From positions 164,128-228,127 of the forward strand of contig NZ_LIQH01000021.1 of assembly GCF_001418085.1 (NCBI RefSeq): DNA of 64,000 bases. Reading direction: 5' to 3'. The notes under the pieces were generated by a model. That model worked only from the letters and a program-made list of their open reading frames with translations, had not been told where the DNA came from and searched no databases. Origin of the DNA: Lacinutrix algicola. GTDB lineage: Bacteria; Bacteroidota; Bacteroidia; Flavobacteriales; Flavobacteriaceae. Below, piece after piece: positions 17,844 to 26,060 of the stretch. Each line of letters opens with the position of its first letter. Positions within the stretch are counted from its first letter, which is position 1. A program made the translations under genes and the position numbers.

Positions 17844-18704
17844 ATGAAATGGCAAGGTAGAAGACAAAGTGGTAATGTTGAAGATCAACGCGCAAAAGGA
17901 AGTAAAGGTAAAATAGTTGCAGGTGGCGGTTTAGTAGCTGTTGTAGTTATTCTTTTGCAGCTTTTTGGTGGCGAAACAGGGCAGCAAATAGCACCATTAG
18001 TAGAACAAATAGGAAATAGCCAAACCACACAACAAGTTCAAACAAGAGTGTTAACTAATGAAGAAAAAGTCATGGGTAATTTTATGGCGACCGTTTTAGC
18101 AGATACTGAAGATGTCTGGAACGGTATTTTTCAAGAATATAACTTAGGTGATTACAAAGAACCTAAAATGGTATTATTTACAGATGCTGTTTCTACAGCT
18201 TGTGGTAATGCAACCTCTGCATCAGGTCCGTTTTATTGTCCTGGAGATCAAAAATTATATATGGATTTAGCTTTTTTCGATGAGCTAAAAACACGTTTTG
18301 GTGCTAAAGGAGGCGATTTCGCTATTGCTTATGTTACGGCTCACGAAGTTGGACATCACATTCAAACTATCCTTGGGACTTCTACTAAAGTAAGACAGTT
18401 ACAACAGCAAACCGATGCTGTTGGAGGTAACAAATTATCTGTAGCACAAGAATTACAAGCCGATTTTTATGCAGGTGTTTGGGCACATCATAATAAAGAA
18501 TATTTAGAAGCAGGAGATATTGAAGAAGCACTTAGTGCTGCAAATGCTGTTGGAGATGATACCATTCAAAAAAGATCCAGTGGAACTGCGAATTCCGATA
18601 GCTTTACACACGGTACATCTGCTCAGCGAATGGAGTGGTTTATGAAAGGGTACAATACAGGAGATATTAGAAATGGAGATACATTTTCTGCGCTAATAAA
18701 CTAA
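17844..18704 (+). CDS. Neutral zinc metallopeptidase, YpfJ/KPN_02809 family
   Basis: 286 residues. A short cytoplasmic start (MKWQGRRQSGNVEDQR) precedes one membrane helix at about 26-42 (IVAGGGLVAVVVILLQLF) and an external peptidase domain with the zinc motif HEVGH in TAHEVGHHIQTILGTSTKVR. VSTACGNATSASGPFYCPGD and a later QELQADFYAGVWAHH (third ligand region) support the family. It is not a known paa enzyme. It lies between paaI and a partial paaI copy, which suggests that a duplication placed it, or trapped it, inside the cluster. Confidence 0.9.
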   Translation: MKWQGRRQSGNVEDQRAKGSKGKIVAGGGLVAVVVILLQLFGGETGQQIAPLVEQIGNSQTTQQVQTRVLTNEEKVMGNFMATVLADTEDVWNGIFQEYNLGDYKEPKMVLFTDAVSTACGNATSASGPFYCPGDQKLYMDLAFFDELKTRFGAKGGDFAIAYVTAHEVGHHIQTILGTSTKVRQLQQQTDAVGGNKLSVAQELQADFYAGVWAHHNKEYLEAGDIEEALSAANAVGDDTIQKRSSGTANSDSFTHGTSAQRMEWFMKGYNTGDIRNGDTFSALIN

Positions 18705-18792
18705 AAAAAACTTGAGAAGACGGGAATCTAATTTGTAAAATAAAAATATTAATTAGAAATAGAAGTTTCAATTTTTGACTTCAATTTCAAAA

Positions 18793-19016
18793 ATGGAAGC
18801 ATACATAGCCGTTTGTATAGCTTTGGGTTATTAGGAATTACTCAAGCAAAAAGGGCTATAAAAACGTTAAGCGAAGGCGATTATATAGTTGCAGAATCAA
18901 TAATAGAAACTGTAAAAAATAGATTAGGCTTCAATATTATTGAAGTAAAAAGAGGAGATGAAAGGGTTGCATTTTTTAAAGGTGTCGTTTATCGTGACCA
19001 AAAAGATTGGGAATAA
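18793..19016 (+). pseudogene. Truncated second copy of paaI
   Basis: From about 18850 the sequence repeats the 3' end of paaI with many silent differences: GDYIVAESIIETVKNRLGFN, IIEVKRGDERVAFFKGVVYR, DQKDWE and stop. The catalytic half (HGGISYSLADTAFG) is missing. The 5' part, from about 18793, shows only weak likeness and has no proper start, and a stop-containing spacer separates it from ypfJ. It may be read as a 67-residue peptide from an ATG at 18813, but it cannot be an active thioesterase. Confidence 0.8.
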
Positions 19017-19078
19017 TTACTTCGAATAGAGAGTGAAGTAATGTTAGTGAAATATTTTAATAATTAAAAAATAAGAAA

Positions 19079-19585
19079 ATGATAAAAAAAAGTATACTAT
19101 TAATTACACTCTGTATTTGTGCATTTGGATTTTCGCAACAAGATGATACTTCAAAACCTGAAGATGAAAAATTAGAACAGGCTTTATCTTTGATGTATAA
19201 GTCAGATATTGACATGGAGATAGACGAAAAAGTTTATTCAATAGTACAAGGGAATTCATATTTAACTGAAGATCAAAAATCTGCTATCATTGGTATGGTT
19301 GTACCTTCTTCTTATGCGGATATGAAAAAAGATTTAGAAAATCAGAAGGCAAAAGCTGGTATGACAATACTAGATAAAGGAGAAGTGACTCATGAAGATG
19401 GTAAAAAGATACTTTTTACTAAAAGTAGTCTAGAGAGAGAAGGAGAAGTATATATCATGTTCATTTATTGTAAAGAAAATGATGAAGAATCTTCAATTAT
19501 GATTACTTCTTATTTTGAAAAAAATAAAGAGAATAAATATTTAGATTTAATACAAAAAGCTGCGTTTTCTGCAAAATTAAAATAA
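19079..19585 (+). CDS. Secreted protein of unknown function, coupled to paaJ
   Basis: 168 residues. A clear signal peptide (hydrophobic 5-17, ending FGFSQ) leads an acidic, Lys/Glu-rich domain without Cys pairs or known catalytic motifs. Segments are DEKLEQALSLMYKSDIDMEI, QGNSYLTEDQKSAIIGMVVP and an end of EKNKENKYLDLIQKAAFSAK. The middle resembles small exported DUF2059-like helical proteins, but I would not name it. It ends 2 bases before the paaJ ATG, so the two are co-translated despite this one being exported. Confidence 0.7.
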   Translation: MIKKSILLITLCICAFGFSQQDDTSKPEDEKLEQALSLMYKSDIDMEIDEKVYSIVQGNSYLTEDQKSAIIGMVVPSSYADMKKDLENQKAKAGMTILDKGEVTHEDGKKILFTKSSLEREGEVYIMFIYCKENDEESSIMITSYFEKNKENKYLDLIQKAAFSAKLK

Positions 19586-19587
19586 TT

Positions 19588-20802
19588 ATGAAAGAAGCAT
19601 ACATAATAGACGGAATCAGGACACCAATAGGAAACTACAAAGGCACATTATCAGCTGTTCGTACAGATGATTTAGGAGCATTAGTGATTTCAGAAATTGT
19701 AAAACGTAATCCAAGTATTCCAAAAGAAGCGTATGACGATGTTATTATGGGCTGCGCCAATCAAGCAGGAGAAGACAATCGTAACGTTGCGAGAATGTCA
19801 TCACTTTTAGCAGGGTTACCATTTACAGTTCCAGGAGAAACAGTAAATCGTTTATGTAGCTCAGGTTTATCAGCAATTATACACGCAAATCGTGCTATAA
19901 AAGCAGGAGATGGAGACGTGTTTATTTCTGGAGGTGTAGAGAACATGACGCGTGGACCATACGTAATGGCAAAACCATCAACCGCATTTGGAGGCGACTC
20001 TAAAATGTACGATTCCACTTTTGGATGGCGTTTCATAAATCCTAAAATGCAAGCATTATACGGAACAGACGGTATGGGGAATACTGCTGAAAACCTAGTC
20101 GAAAAATATAATATCTCTCGCGAAGACCAAGATAAATTCGCACTTTGGAGTCAGCAAAAAGCAACCAAAGCACAAGAAAGCGGTCGATTAGCAAAAGAAA
20201 TAGTTACTGTAGAGATTCCACAACGTAAAAAAGATCCAATACAATTTTCTAAAGACGAGTTTATAAAGCCTACATCTTCTTTAGAGGTTTTAGGAAAACT
20301 AAGAGCAGCCTTTAAAAAAGAAGGCGGAAGCGTAACAGCCGGAAATTCTTCAGGATTAAACGATGGAGCAGCAGCAACAATTATAGCATCAGCAGATGCA
20401 GTAAAAAAATACAACCTAAAACCATTAGCAAGAATCGTAAGTTCTGCAGTAGTTGGTGTCGAGCCAAGAATTATGGGCATTGGTCCAGTGCAAGCATCAA
20501 ATAAAGCATTAGCAAAAGCAGGTTTAACAATGGACGATATCGATATTATCGAGCTTAACGAAGCCTTTGCAGCACAAGCTTTGGCCTGCATTCGTGCTTG
20601 GGGAATTGCGGATAACGACCCAAGAATCAATCCAAATGGTGGAGCTATTGCAATAGGTCATCCGTTGGGAGTTACAGGAGCAAGAGTTGCACATTCGGCA
20701 GCTTTAGAGTTGCAAAATCAGAACAAAAAATACGCGTTAATTACTATGTGTATTGGCGTTGGGCAAGGTTATGCAGCGATTATCGAAAATGTGAATATTT
20801 AA
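19588..20802 (+). CDS. paaJ: 3-oxoadipyl-CoA / 3-oxo-5,6-dehydrosuberyl-CoA thiolase
   Basis: 404 residues, thiolase family. The catalytic residues are in place: Cys90 (NRLCSSGLSAI), His358 (IGHPLGVTGAR) and Cys388 (TMCIGVGQG), with NEAFAAQALACIRAWG between. Its place in the paa cluster points to the two thiolytic steps that release acetyl-CoA and leave succinyl-CoA. It starts 2 bases after the secreted-protein gene. A 93-bp structured repeat begins 4 bases after its stop. Confidence 0.92.
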   Translation: MKEAYIIDGIRTPIGNYKGTLSAVRTDDLGALVISEIVKRNPSIPKEAYDDVIMGCANQAGEDNRNVARMSSLLAGLPFTVPGETVNRLCSSGLSAIIHANRAIKAGDGDVFISGGVENMTRGPYVMAKPSTAFGGDSKMYDSTFGWRFINPKMQALYGTDGMGNTAENLVEKYNISREDQDKFALWSQQKATKAQESGRLAKEIVTVEIPQRKKDPIQFSKDEFIKPTSSLEVLGKLRAAFKKEGGSVTAGNSSGLNDGAAATIIASADAVKKYNLKPLARIVSSAVVGVEPRIMGIGPVQASNKALAKAGLTMDDIDIIELNEAFAAQALACIRAWGIADNDPRINPNGGAIAIGHPLGVTGARVAHSAALELQNQNKKYALITMCIGVGQGYAAIIENVNI

Positions 20803-20806
20803 AATT

Positions 20807-20899
20807 TGGGCGTTACCACAAGGGTCAGGCTTTCGGCAGTCGCTTTTTTTGAGAAAAATAAAAAAGAGCTTCAACAAATGCCTCAATCCTTAACGCGCA
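20807..20899. repeat. Family C 93-bp element, copy 1 (after paaJ)
   Basis: It begins TGGGCGTTACCACAAGGGTC, continues with GGCTTTCGGCAGTCGC and a T7 run, and ends CCTCAATCCTTAACGCGCA. The second copy (28520-28612) differs at only a few positions. The ends GCGTTA and TAACGC are complementary, so a transcript would close into a long stem with inner hairpins. No coding potential. It begins right after a stop codon in both cases. Confidence 0.8.
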
Positions 20900-20930
20900 T
20901 GCTAACTAAGATTAGTGATTAATTAAAGAT

Positions 20931-20960
20931 TTGTCATTCCGTACTTAATGCGGAATCCAC
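20931..20960. repeat. Family A variant before paaZ
   Basis: TTGTCATTCCGTACTTAATG followed by CGGAATCCAC; the arms ATTCCG/CGGAAT pair. It lies 18 bases before the paaZ ATG. Confidence 0.75.
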
Positions 20961-20978
20961 TATAAAGTAAAAAGTAAG

Positions 20979-23480
20979 ATGAATAAAATTCAGCATTACG
21001 TTCAAGGTCAATGGACAACAGGAAAAGAAGAAGGAACACCAATTCTAGACGCAGTAACAGGTGAAGCCTTCACTAGTATTGCTATCGAAGGTTTAGATGT
21101 TCCCGAAATTCTTAATTACGGAAGAACAAAGGGAGGAGAGGTTCTTAGAAAAATGACTTTCCAAGAACGTGGAAACATGCTTAAAAAATTAGCATTATAC
21201 CTTACTAAAAGAAAAAATGCTTTTTACGATTTAAGTTACAGAACAGGAGCAACTAAAGTAGATAGTTGGATTGACATCGAAGGTGGTTTCGGAAATTTAT
21301 TCGCAAACGCTTCACTTAGAAAGTTGTTTCCAAACCAACCATATCACGTAGAAGGCGATGCTATAGATTTGTCTCGAGGTGGTCGTTTTATGGCGCATCA
21401 TATTATGGTGCCTAAAAGAGGAGTTGCAGTTCATATTAATGCATTCAACTTCCCAGTCTGGGGAATGTTAGAAAAATGTGCAGTAAACTGGATGGCTGGA
21501 GTGCCTGCTGTAGTTTTACCAGCACCTTCAACATCTTATTTAGCCGAAGCTGTAGCAAAAGAAATTATAGCATCTGGTATTTTACCAGAAGGTGCATTAC
21601 AAATTATAAACGGAACCGTAAAAACAATTCTTGACACTGTAGAGTCTCAGGATGTAGTCACTTTTACAGGTTCAGCAAAAGTAGGACGCTTATTAAAAGC
21701 GCATCCGCAATTAATACAAGAGTCAGTACCATTTACTATGGAAGCTGATTCTTTAAATGCATCTATTTTAGGAGAAGACGCAGTTCCGGGAACACCAGAA
21801 TTCGACTTGTTTATAAAAGAAGTTAGAAAAGAAATGACGGTTAAAGCAGGACAAAAATGTACTGCAATACGTAGAATAATTGTTCCGCAAAATTTAGTGG
21901 AAGATGTGCAAACAGCATTGTCAAAAGCATTAGATAAGATAACTATTGGAGATCCAAGATTAAAAGAAGTTAGAATGGGATCTTTAGTTAGTCATCAACA
22001 AGTGCAGGCAGTTAGAGATTCTGTAAATGATTTATCTAAAGAAGCACAAATTGTTTATGGAAGTTTAGATGAAATAAATACCATTGGAGCAGATCCTAAA
22101 AAAGGTGCTTTTATTAGTCCAATTTTATTACGCTCTGATCATCCTTTTGAAAATACAATAATTCACGAACGTGAGGCTTTTGGTCCAGTAAGTACAATAA
22201 TGCCTTATAAAAACTTAGATGAAGCTATTTTGTTAGCGCAAATGGGTAAAGGGTCTTTAGTGTCGTCAATAGCAACAAACGACGATAAAATTGCTAAAGA
22301 GTATGTTATAAACGCCGCAAGTCATCATGGAAGAATTATGGTTGTAAATCGCGATATGGCTAAAGAAAGTACAGGTCATGGTTCACCATTGCCATACTTG
22401 GTGCATGGAGGTCCAGGACGAGCAGGAGGTGGAGAAGAAATGGGAGGCATGCGAGGAATAAAGCATTATTTGCAACGTACCGCAATCCAAGGTTCGCCAA
22501 CAACAATAACAGAAATTACAGGTATTTATCAGCAAAATGCAAAATATAAGGAAGCACCACAGCATCCATTTAAATACCATTGGGAAGATATTCAGCCAGG
22601 AATGTCTATGAAAACCCACAGACGTACATTTACAGATACAGATATTATCAATTTTGCAAATGTTACTTGGGATCATTTCTATGCGCATACAGATATTACA
22701 TCTTTAGACGGAAGTATTTTCGAACAAAGAACAGCGCATGGTTATTTTATTATTTCAGCAGCAGCCGGACTATTTGTATACCCAAATAAAGGCCCAGTTT
22801 CAGCTAATTACGGATTAGAAGAATGTCGATTCTTACGTCCCTTATATCACAACGATACTATTTATGTACGTTTAACATGTAAGCAGAAAGTAGATAGAGA
22901 TGTTGCTTCTGCAGAGCATCCAAGCGGAATTGTAAAATGGTATGCAGAAATTTTCGATGCGAATACCGATGAGAAAGTCGCTTTTGCAACAGTCTTAACT
23001 ATGGTTCAGAAAAAGCAAGAAGTTTTAACTGAAATGACTGAGGACAAAATCAACGATTGTCTTTACGCATTAAAAGAAGATGCTAAGCCAAAATGGGGAA
23101 TTATGACACCTCAGCATATGATTGAGCATTTAGAATATACTTATAAAATTGCTTCAGGAGAAATTCAAGATTTTGAAATAGCGACACCAGAAAAGATTCT
23201 AGAAAAAGTACATAATAGTTTGTGGAGCTTTGAGAAGTTTCCGCTTAAAACGCAATTTCCGCATCTTGAAAAAGATACTTTAGATACATTAAAGCATTCT
23301 GATTTAGCTACAGCTATTGAAAAGTTTAAAATACAACGAGAAAAGTATTTAGAGTATTTTAAAGAAAATCCAAAAGCTAAATTAAAGAATTTAGTTTTCG
23401 GTGAATTAAATAAATACGAATCATATTTACTAGAAAGAAAGCATCTTAATCATCATTTTGAACAATTCGGATTAATATAG
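20979..23480 (+). CDS. paaZ: Bifunctional oxepin-CoA hydrolase / aldehyde dehydrogenase PaaZ with extra C-terminal domain
   Basis: 833 residues, about 150 longer than the 681-residue E. coli PaaZ. Residues 1-520 form the aldehyde dehydrogenase, with VHINAFNFPVWGMLEKCAVN, the Glu in FTMEADSLNASILG and catalytic Cys294 (KAGQKCTAI). Residues about 530-688 are the MaoC hotdog hydratase (GMSMKTHRRTFTDTDIINFA, VTWDHFYAHTD, RTAHGYFIISAAAG). These open the oxepin ring and oxidise the resulting aldehyde. Residues about 692-833 are an added helical domain (TPQHMIEHLEYTYKIASGEI, then FGELNKYESYLLERKHLNHH and FEQFG) that looks like a DinB/DUF1569 protein. The frame is continuous through the joint. Confidence 0.93.
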   Translation: MNKIQHYVQGQWTTGKEEGTPILDAVTGEAFTSIAIEGLDVPEILNYGRTKGGEVLRKMTFQERGNMLKKLALYLTKRKNAFYDLSYRTGATKVDSWIDIEGGFGNLFANASLRKLFPNQPYHVEGDAIDLSRGGRFMAHHIMVPKRGVAVHINAFNFPVWGMLEKCAVNWMAGVPAVVLPAPSTSYLAEAVAKEIIASGILPEGALQIINGTVKTILDTVESQDVVTFTGSAKVGRLLKAHPQLIQESVPFTMEADSLNASILGEDAVPGTPEFDLFIKEVRKEMTVKAGQKCTAIRRIIVPQNLVEDVQTALSKALDKITIGDPRLKEVRMGSLVSHQQVQAVRDSVNDLSKEAQIVYGSLDEINTIGADPKKGAFISPILLRSDHPFENTIIHEREAFGPVSTIMPYKNLDEAILLAQMGKGSLVSSIATNDDKIAKEYVINAASHHGRIMVVNRDMAKESTGHGSPLPYLVHGGPGRAGGGEEMGGMRGIKHYLQRTAIQGSPTTITEITGIYQQNAKYKEAPQHPFKYHWEDIQPGMSMKTHRRTFTDTDIINFANVTWDHFYAHTDITSLDGSIFEQRTAHGYFIISAAAGLFVYPNKGPVSANYGLEECRFLRPLYHNDTIYVRLTCKQKVDRDVASAEHPSGIVKWYAEIFDANTDEKVAFATVLTMVQKKQEVLTEMTEDKINDCLYALKEDAKPKWGIMTPQHMIEHLEYTYKIASGEIQDFEIATPEKILEKVHNSLWSFEKFPLKTQFPHLEKDTLDTLKHSDLATAIEKFKIQREKYLEYFKENPKAKLKNLVFGELNKYESYLLERKHLNHHFEQFGLI

Positions 23481-23481
23481 T

Positions 23482-23562
23482 TTGTCATTCCTGCGCAGGC
23501 AGGAATCCACAATAGAAAGTTGTAATATAAAATAGATTCCTGTCTTCACAGGAATGACAAAA
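23482..23562. repeat. Facing pair of family A repeats between paaZ and the hydratase gene
   Basis: A direct copy (23482-23511, TTTGTCATTCCTGCGCAGGC...) faces an inverted copy (23533-23562, ending CACAGGAATGACAAAA), separated by about 21 AT-rich bases. The two units can pair with each other over nearly their full length. The same facing layout recurs at 27378-27456 and 28726-28803. Confidence 0.82.
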
Positions 23563-23573
23563 GAATAAATAAC

Positions 23574-24326
23574 ATGAACACACCATACGTAAAATTAGTT
23601 ATACAAAACGAAGTAGGATATATAGAATTCTTTCATCCTGCGCATAACTCGTTGCCAGGAGATGTATTAGCAAAACTAGCGCAAACCATTACAGATGCGG
23701 GAACAAATGACGCTATTAAAGTTGTTGTTTTAAAAAGTGGAGGCGATAGAACATTTTGTGCAGGAGCAAGCTTCGAAGAGTTAATAAACATTAACGATGC
23801 AGCAACAGGAAAAGTATTCTTTTCTGGTTTTGCAAACGTGATTAATGCGATGCGTAAATGTCCGAAATTTATTATTGGACGCATTCAAGGAAAAACTGTT
23901 GGTGGTGGTGTTGGTTTAGCTGCTTCAACAGATTATTGTATGGCTTCAAAATTCGCAGCTATTAAGCTTAGTGAATTAAATATTGGAATTGGACCATTTG
24001 TTGTTGGACCAGCCATTGAGCGTAAAATGGGATTAAGTGCAATGTCGCAAATAGCAATAGATGCAAACACGTTTTATCCTGCAGAATGGGCTAAACAAAA
24101 AGGATTATTTACCCAAGTTTATGAAAGCACAGAAATGTTAGATGAAGCTGTGAAAACAACAGCAGAACATTTATGTACTTACAATACTGAGGCTATGCTA
24201 GAAATGAAAAAGGTCTTCTGGCAAGGCACAGACGATTGGGATTCACTTTTAGCAGAACGCGCTCAAACTAGTGGTAGATTGGTGCTTTCAGATTTTACAA
24301 AAGAAAAACTAAAAGGATTTAAATAA
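23574..24326 (+). CDS. Enoyl-CoA hydratase/isomerase family protein (PaaF-like)
   Basis: 250 residues, crotonase fold. Oxyanion-hole segments are DRTFCAGASFEELININD and GRIQGKTVGGGVGLAASTDY. Of the two catalytic Glu of a classical hydratase, the first is Gly here (GGGVGLAAS), while the second may be kept in KLSELNIGIGPFVVG. It therefore may act as a hydratase with altered chemistry or as an isomerase. Its place after paaZ suggests the 2,3-dehydroadipyl-CoA hydration role of PaaF. It ends 8 bases from the convergent small gene. Confidence 0.85.
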   Translation: MNTPYVKLVIQNEVGYIEFFHPAHNSLPGDVLAKLAQTITDAGTNDAIKVVVLKSGGDRTFCAGASFEELININDAATGKVFFSGFANVINAMRKCPKFIIGRIQGKTVGGGVGLAASTDYCMASKFAAIKLSELNIGIGPFVVGPAIERKMGLSAMSQIAIDANTFYPAEWAKQKGLFTQVYESTEMLDEAVKTTAEHLCTYNTEAMLEMKKVFWQGTDDWDSLLAERAQTSGRLVLSDFTKEKLKGFK

Positions 24327-24334
24327 AACAGGAT

Positions 24335-24625
24335 TTACTCTATGTAAATAATACTATGTTTTGGGATTGTAATTCCTTGTTTTAAAACAACAAAATTAGA
24401 AGTTACAGCCCAAATAGTTGTGTTTACACTTATCAATTTATTGGTGCTATCTATAAAATAAATTTTCACTTTAGTTTTTAATAAGTTGCCTAGTTGTGAA
24501 GCACGCTCTAAATAATGAGATCTTAATTTTCTTTTTTTAGCGCTACTTAAAATTTCTGTTTTAGAAAATTTTAATTGAGGGATGTCCTCTTTTTGTATAG
24601 TATAAGATGATGTTGTGTGATTCAT
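24335..24625 (-). CDS. Conserved hypothetical small protein
   Basis: 96 residues, soluble, no signal peptide. A basic helical first half (SSAKKRKLRSHYLERASQLG) leads to a beta-rich second half (LLKTKVKIYFIDSTNKLISV, NTTIWAVTSNFVVLKQGI, TIPKHSIIYIE) that looks like a small SH3-like or Sm-like barrel. Similar short proteins are widespread and unannotated in Flavobacteriaceae. It is oriented against the paa genes, convergent with the hydratase gene and divergent from paaY. Confidence 0.75.
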   Translation of the reverse strand: MNHTTSSYTIQKEDIPQLKFSKTEILSSAKKRKLRSHYLERASQLGNLLKTKVKIYFIDSTNKLISVNTTIWAVTSNFVVLKQGITIPKHSIIYIE

Positions 24626-24730
24626 AATTTGATATGTTTATTTGGGAGTAGTAGGTTTAAATATACAAAACCTTACGTTTCTTTGTCATTTTTATGAGTA
24701 TTTAACAGTTTAATAATTATTAATAAAATT

Positions 24731-25327
24731 ATGGTTTACAGTTTTAAAGGTTATACACCGGTTGTTCATGAGTCTAGTTTTATACATCCATTAGCAGCCG
24801 TAACAGGAAATGTTATTATTGGTAAAAACTGTTACATTGGTCCAGGCGCTGCCATTCGTGGAGATTGGGGGCAAATTATTTTAGAAGATGGTGTAAACGT
24901 ACAAGAAAACTGTACTGTACATATGTTTCCAGGTAAGTCGATTACGCTTAAAGAAAGCGCACACGTTGGTCATGGTGCTATTATTCATGGTGCAAATTTG
25001 GGTAGAAACTGTCTAATCGGAATGAACACAGTGATTATGGACGATGCCGAAATTGGTGATGAATCTATAGTAGGAGCAATGGCTTTTGTAAAAGCAGAAA
25101 CCAAGATTCCTAAGCGTAGTTTAGTTGTTGGTAATCCAGCAAAAGTTATTAAGCAAGTAAGCGACGAGATGATTGCTTGGAAAACTAAAGGAACACAATT
25201 ATACCAACAATTACCAGCAGATTGCCATGAGAGTTTAAAAGCTGTCGAGCCTTTAAGAGAAGTGCCTGAGGATATGAAAATGCAAGATGATGTTTATAAA
25301 ACACTTCGTGATACATTTAAAAAATAA
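24731..25327 (+). CDS. paaY: PaaY-type hexapeptide-repeat protein (gamma carbonic anhydrase-like)
   Basis: 198 residues. A left-handed beta-helix of hexapeptide repeats (VTGNVIIGKNCYIGPGAAIR, ENCTVHMFPGKS, GHGAIIHGANLGRNCLIGMN) spans about 12-150, and a C-terminal helix follows. The metal-binding His positions of gamma carbonic anhydrases are present (VHMF, HVGHGAIIHG). PaaY in E. coli is a thioesterase that removes toxic CoA esters in phenylacetate degradation. Its place at the end of the paa cluster supports that name over a general carbonic anhydrase. Confidence 0.88.
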   Translation: MVYSFKGYTPVVHESSFIHPLAAVTGNVIIGKNCYIGPGAAIRGDWGQIILEDGVNVQENCTVHMFPGKSITLKESAHVGHGAIIHGANLGRNCLIGMNTVIMDDAEIGDESIVGAMAFVKAETKIPKRSLVVGNPAKVIKQVSDEMIAWKTKGTQLYQQLPADCHESLKAVEPLREVPEDMKMQDDVYKTLRDTFKK

Positions 25328-25414
25328 AGTGTTGTAGCCTTCGTGAGCTTCTATCTATTTTTTTGTAATTGAATTTAGGCGCTTTTGTTTTATTTTTTAT
25401 CCAATAATTAAGAG

Positions 25415-25891
25415 TTATAAAACTGCACTCAAATCAATCTTATTAGTTTCTTTACTTGTCGATAAAGCAATTAAACTCTGTACATTTCCTAAATATGGAA
25501 GTAGTGTAAGTTTCGTTATTATAAAAGTTTCATAAGCCTCAATATCTTCAACTACTAATTTTAATAAGTAATCAAAATTCCCACTTACTCTGTGGCATTC
25601 CACAACTTCAGGAAAGTTGTTTATTTCCTTTACAAACTTCTCTAAATAGCTTCTAGTGTGACCTTGCAAGGTAATACCTATAAATACGGTAAGTTTTAAA
25701 CCTATTTTCTTGTTGTCTAAAACGGCTACATATTTTTTTATATAACCTTCTTTTTCAAGTTTTTTAATACGCTCAAAAATAGGTGACGTTGTCATGCCTA
25801 ATTCTGTTGCAATACTTTTTGTAGTTCTGTTACTATCTGTTTGGAGAATGTCTAGAATTTGTGTGTCTATTTTATCAAGAGTATTCGACAT
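25415..25891 (-). CDS. Lrp/AsnC family transcriptional regulator
   Basis: 158 residues. The N-terminal helix-turn-helix (LDKIDTQILDILQTDSNRTT, KSIATELGMTTSPIFERIKK) is followed by the RAM ligand domain (IGLKLTVFIGITLQGHTRSY, PEVVECHRVSGNFDYLLKLV). It is divergent from the E2-ilvE-E1 genes, the layout of Lrp-type activators (BkdR) of branched-chain keto acid dehydrogenase operons. An AT-rich palindrome and a related half site lie in the shared 169-base region. Control of the bkd-type genes is inferred. Confidence 0.9.
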   Translation of the reverse strand: MSNTLDKIDTQILDILQTDSNRTTKSIATELGMTTSPIFERIKKLEKEGYIKKYVAVLDNKKIGLKLTVFIGITLQGHTRSYLEKFVKEINNFPEVVECHRVSGNFDYLLKLVVEDIEAYETFIITKLTLLPYLGNVQSLIALSTSKETNKIDLSAVL

Positions 25892-25903
25892 AAGAATATA
25901 ATT
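25892..25903. promoter_or_regulatory. Possible Lrp half site at the lrp start
   Basis: AAGAATATAATT, directly next to the lrp start codon, is identical to 12 bases inside the palindrome at 25961-25979. The two copies are 71 bases apart, about seven helical turns, which suits looping or wrapping by an Lrp multimer. Confidence 0.45.
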
Positions 25904-25960
25904 TTTTTAGCGTCTTCAAAAGTAAGTATAAAAGAAAAATAATCTTTATTTATTTTGTTT

Positions 25961-25979
25961 AAAAGAATATAATTCTTTT
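25961..25979. promoter_or_regulatory. Lrp-type palindrome between lrp and the E2 gene
   Basis: AAAAGAAT-ATA-ATTCTTTT is a perfect inverted repeat with an AT-rich core, as expected for Lrp/AsnC operators. It lies 70 bases from the lrp start and about 80 bases before E2. The rest of the 169-base region is AT-rich and holds nothing else clear. Confidence 0.5.
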
Positions 25980-26060
25980 ACGAGTTAATTTGTAAGTTTT
26001 TAACAATTGAGAATTCTATTATATCTTATCTTTATTTCTTGAAATAAAAACAAATCTAGC

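Noticed and set aside
20905..20916. Second TetR operator before paaZ (ACTAA-GA-TTAGT)
   Set aside because: Only 5-bp arms, no -7 box next to it; too weak to list as a feature on its own.
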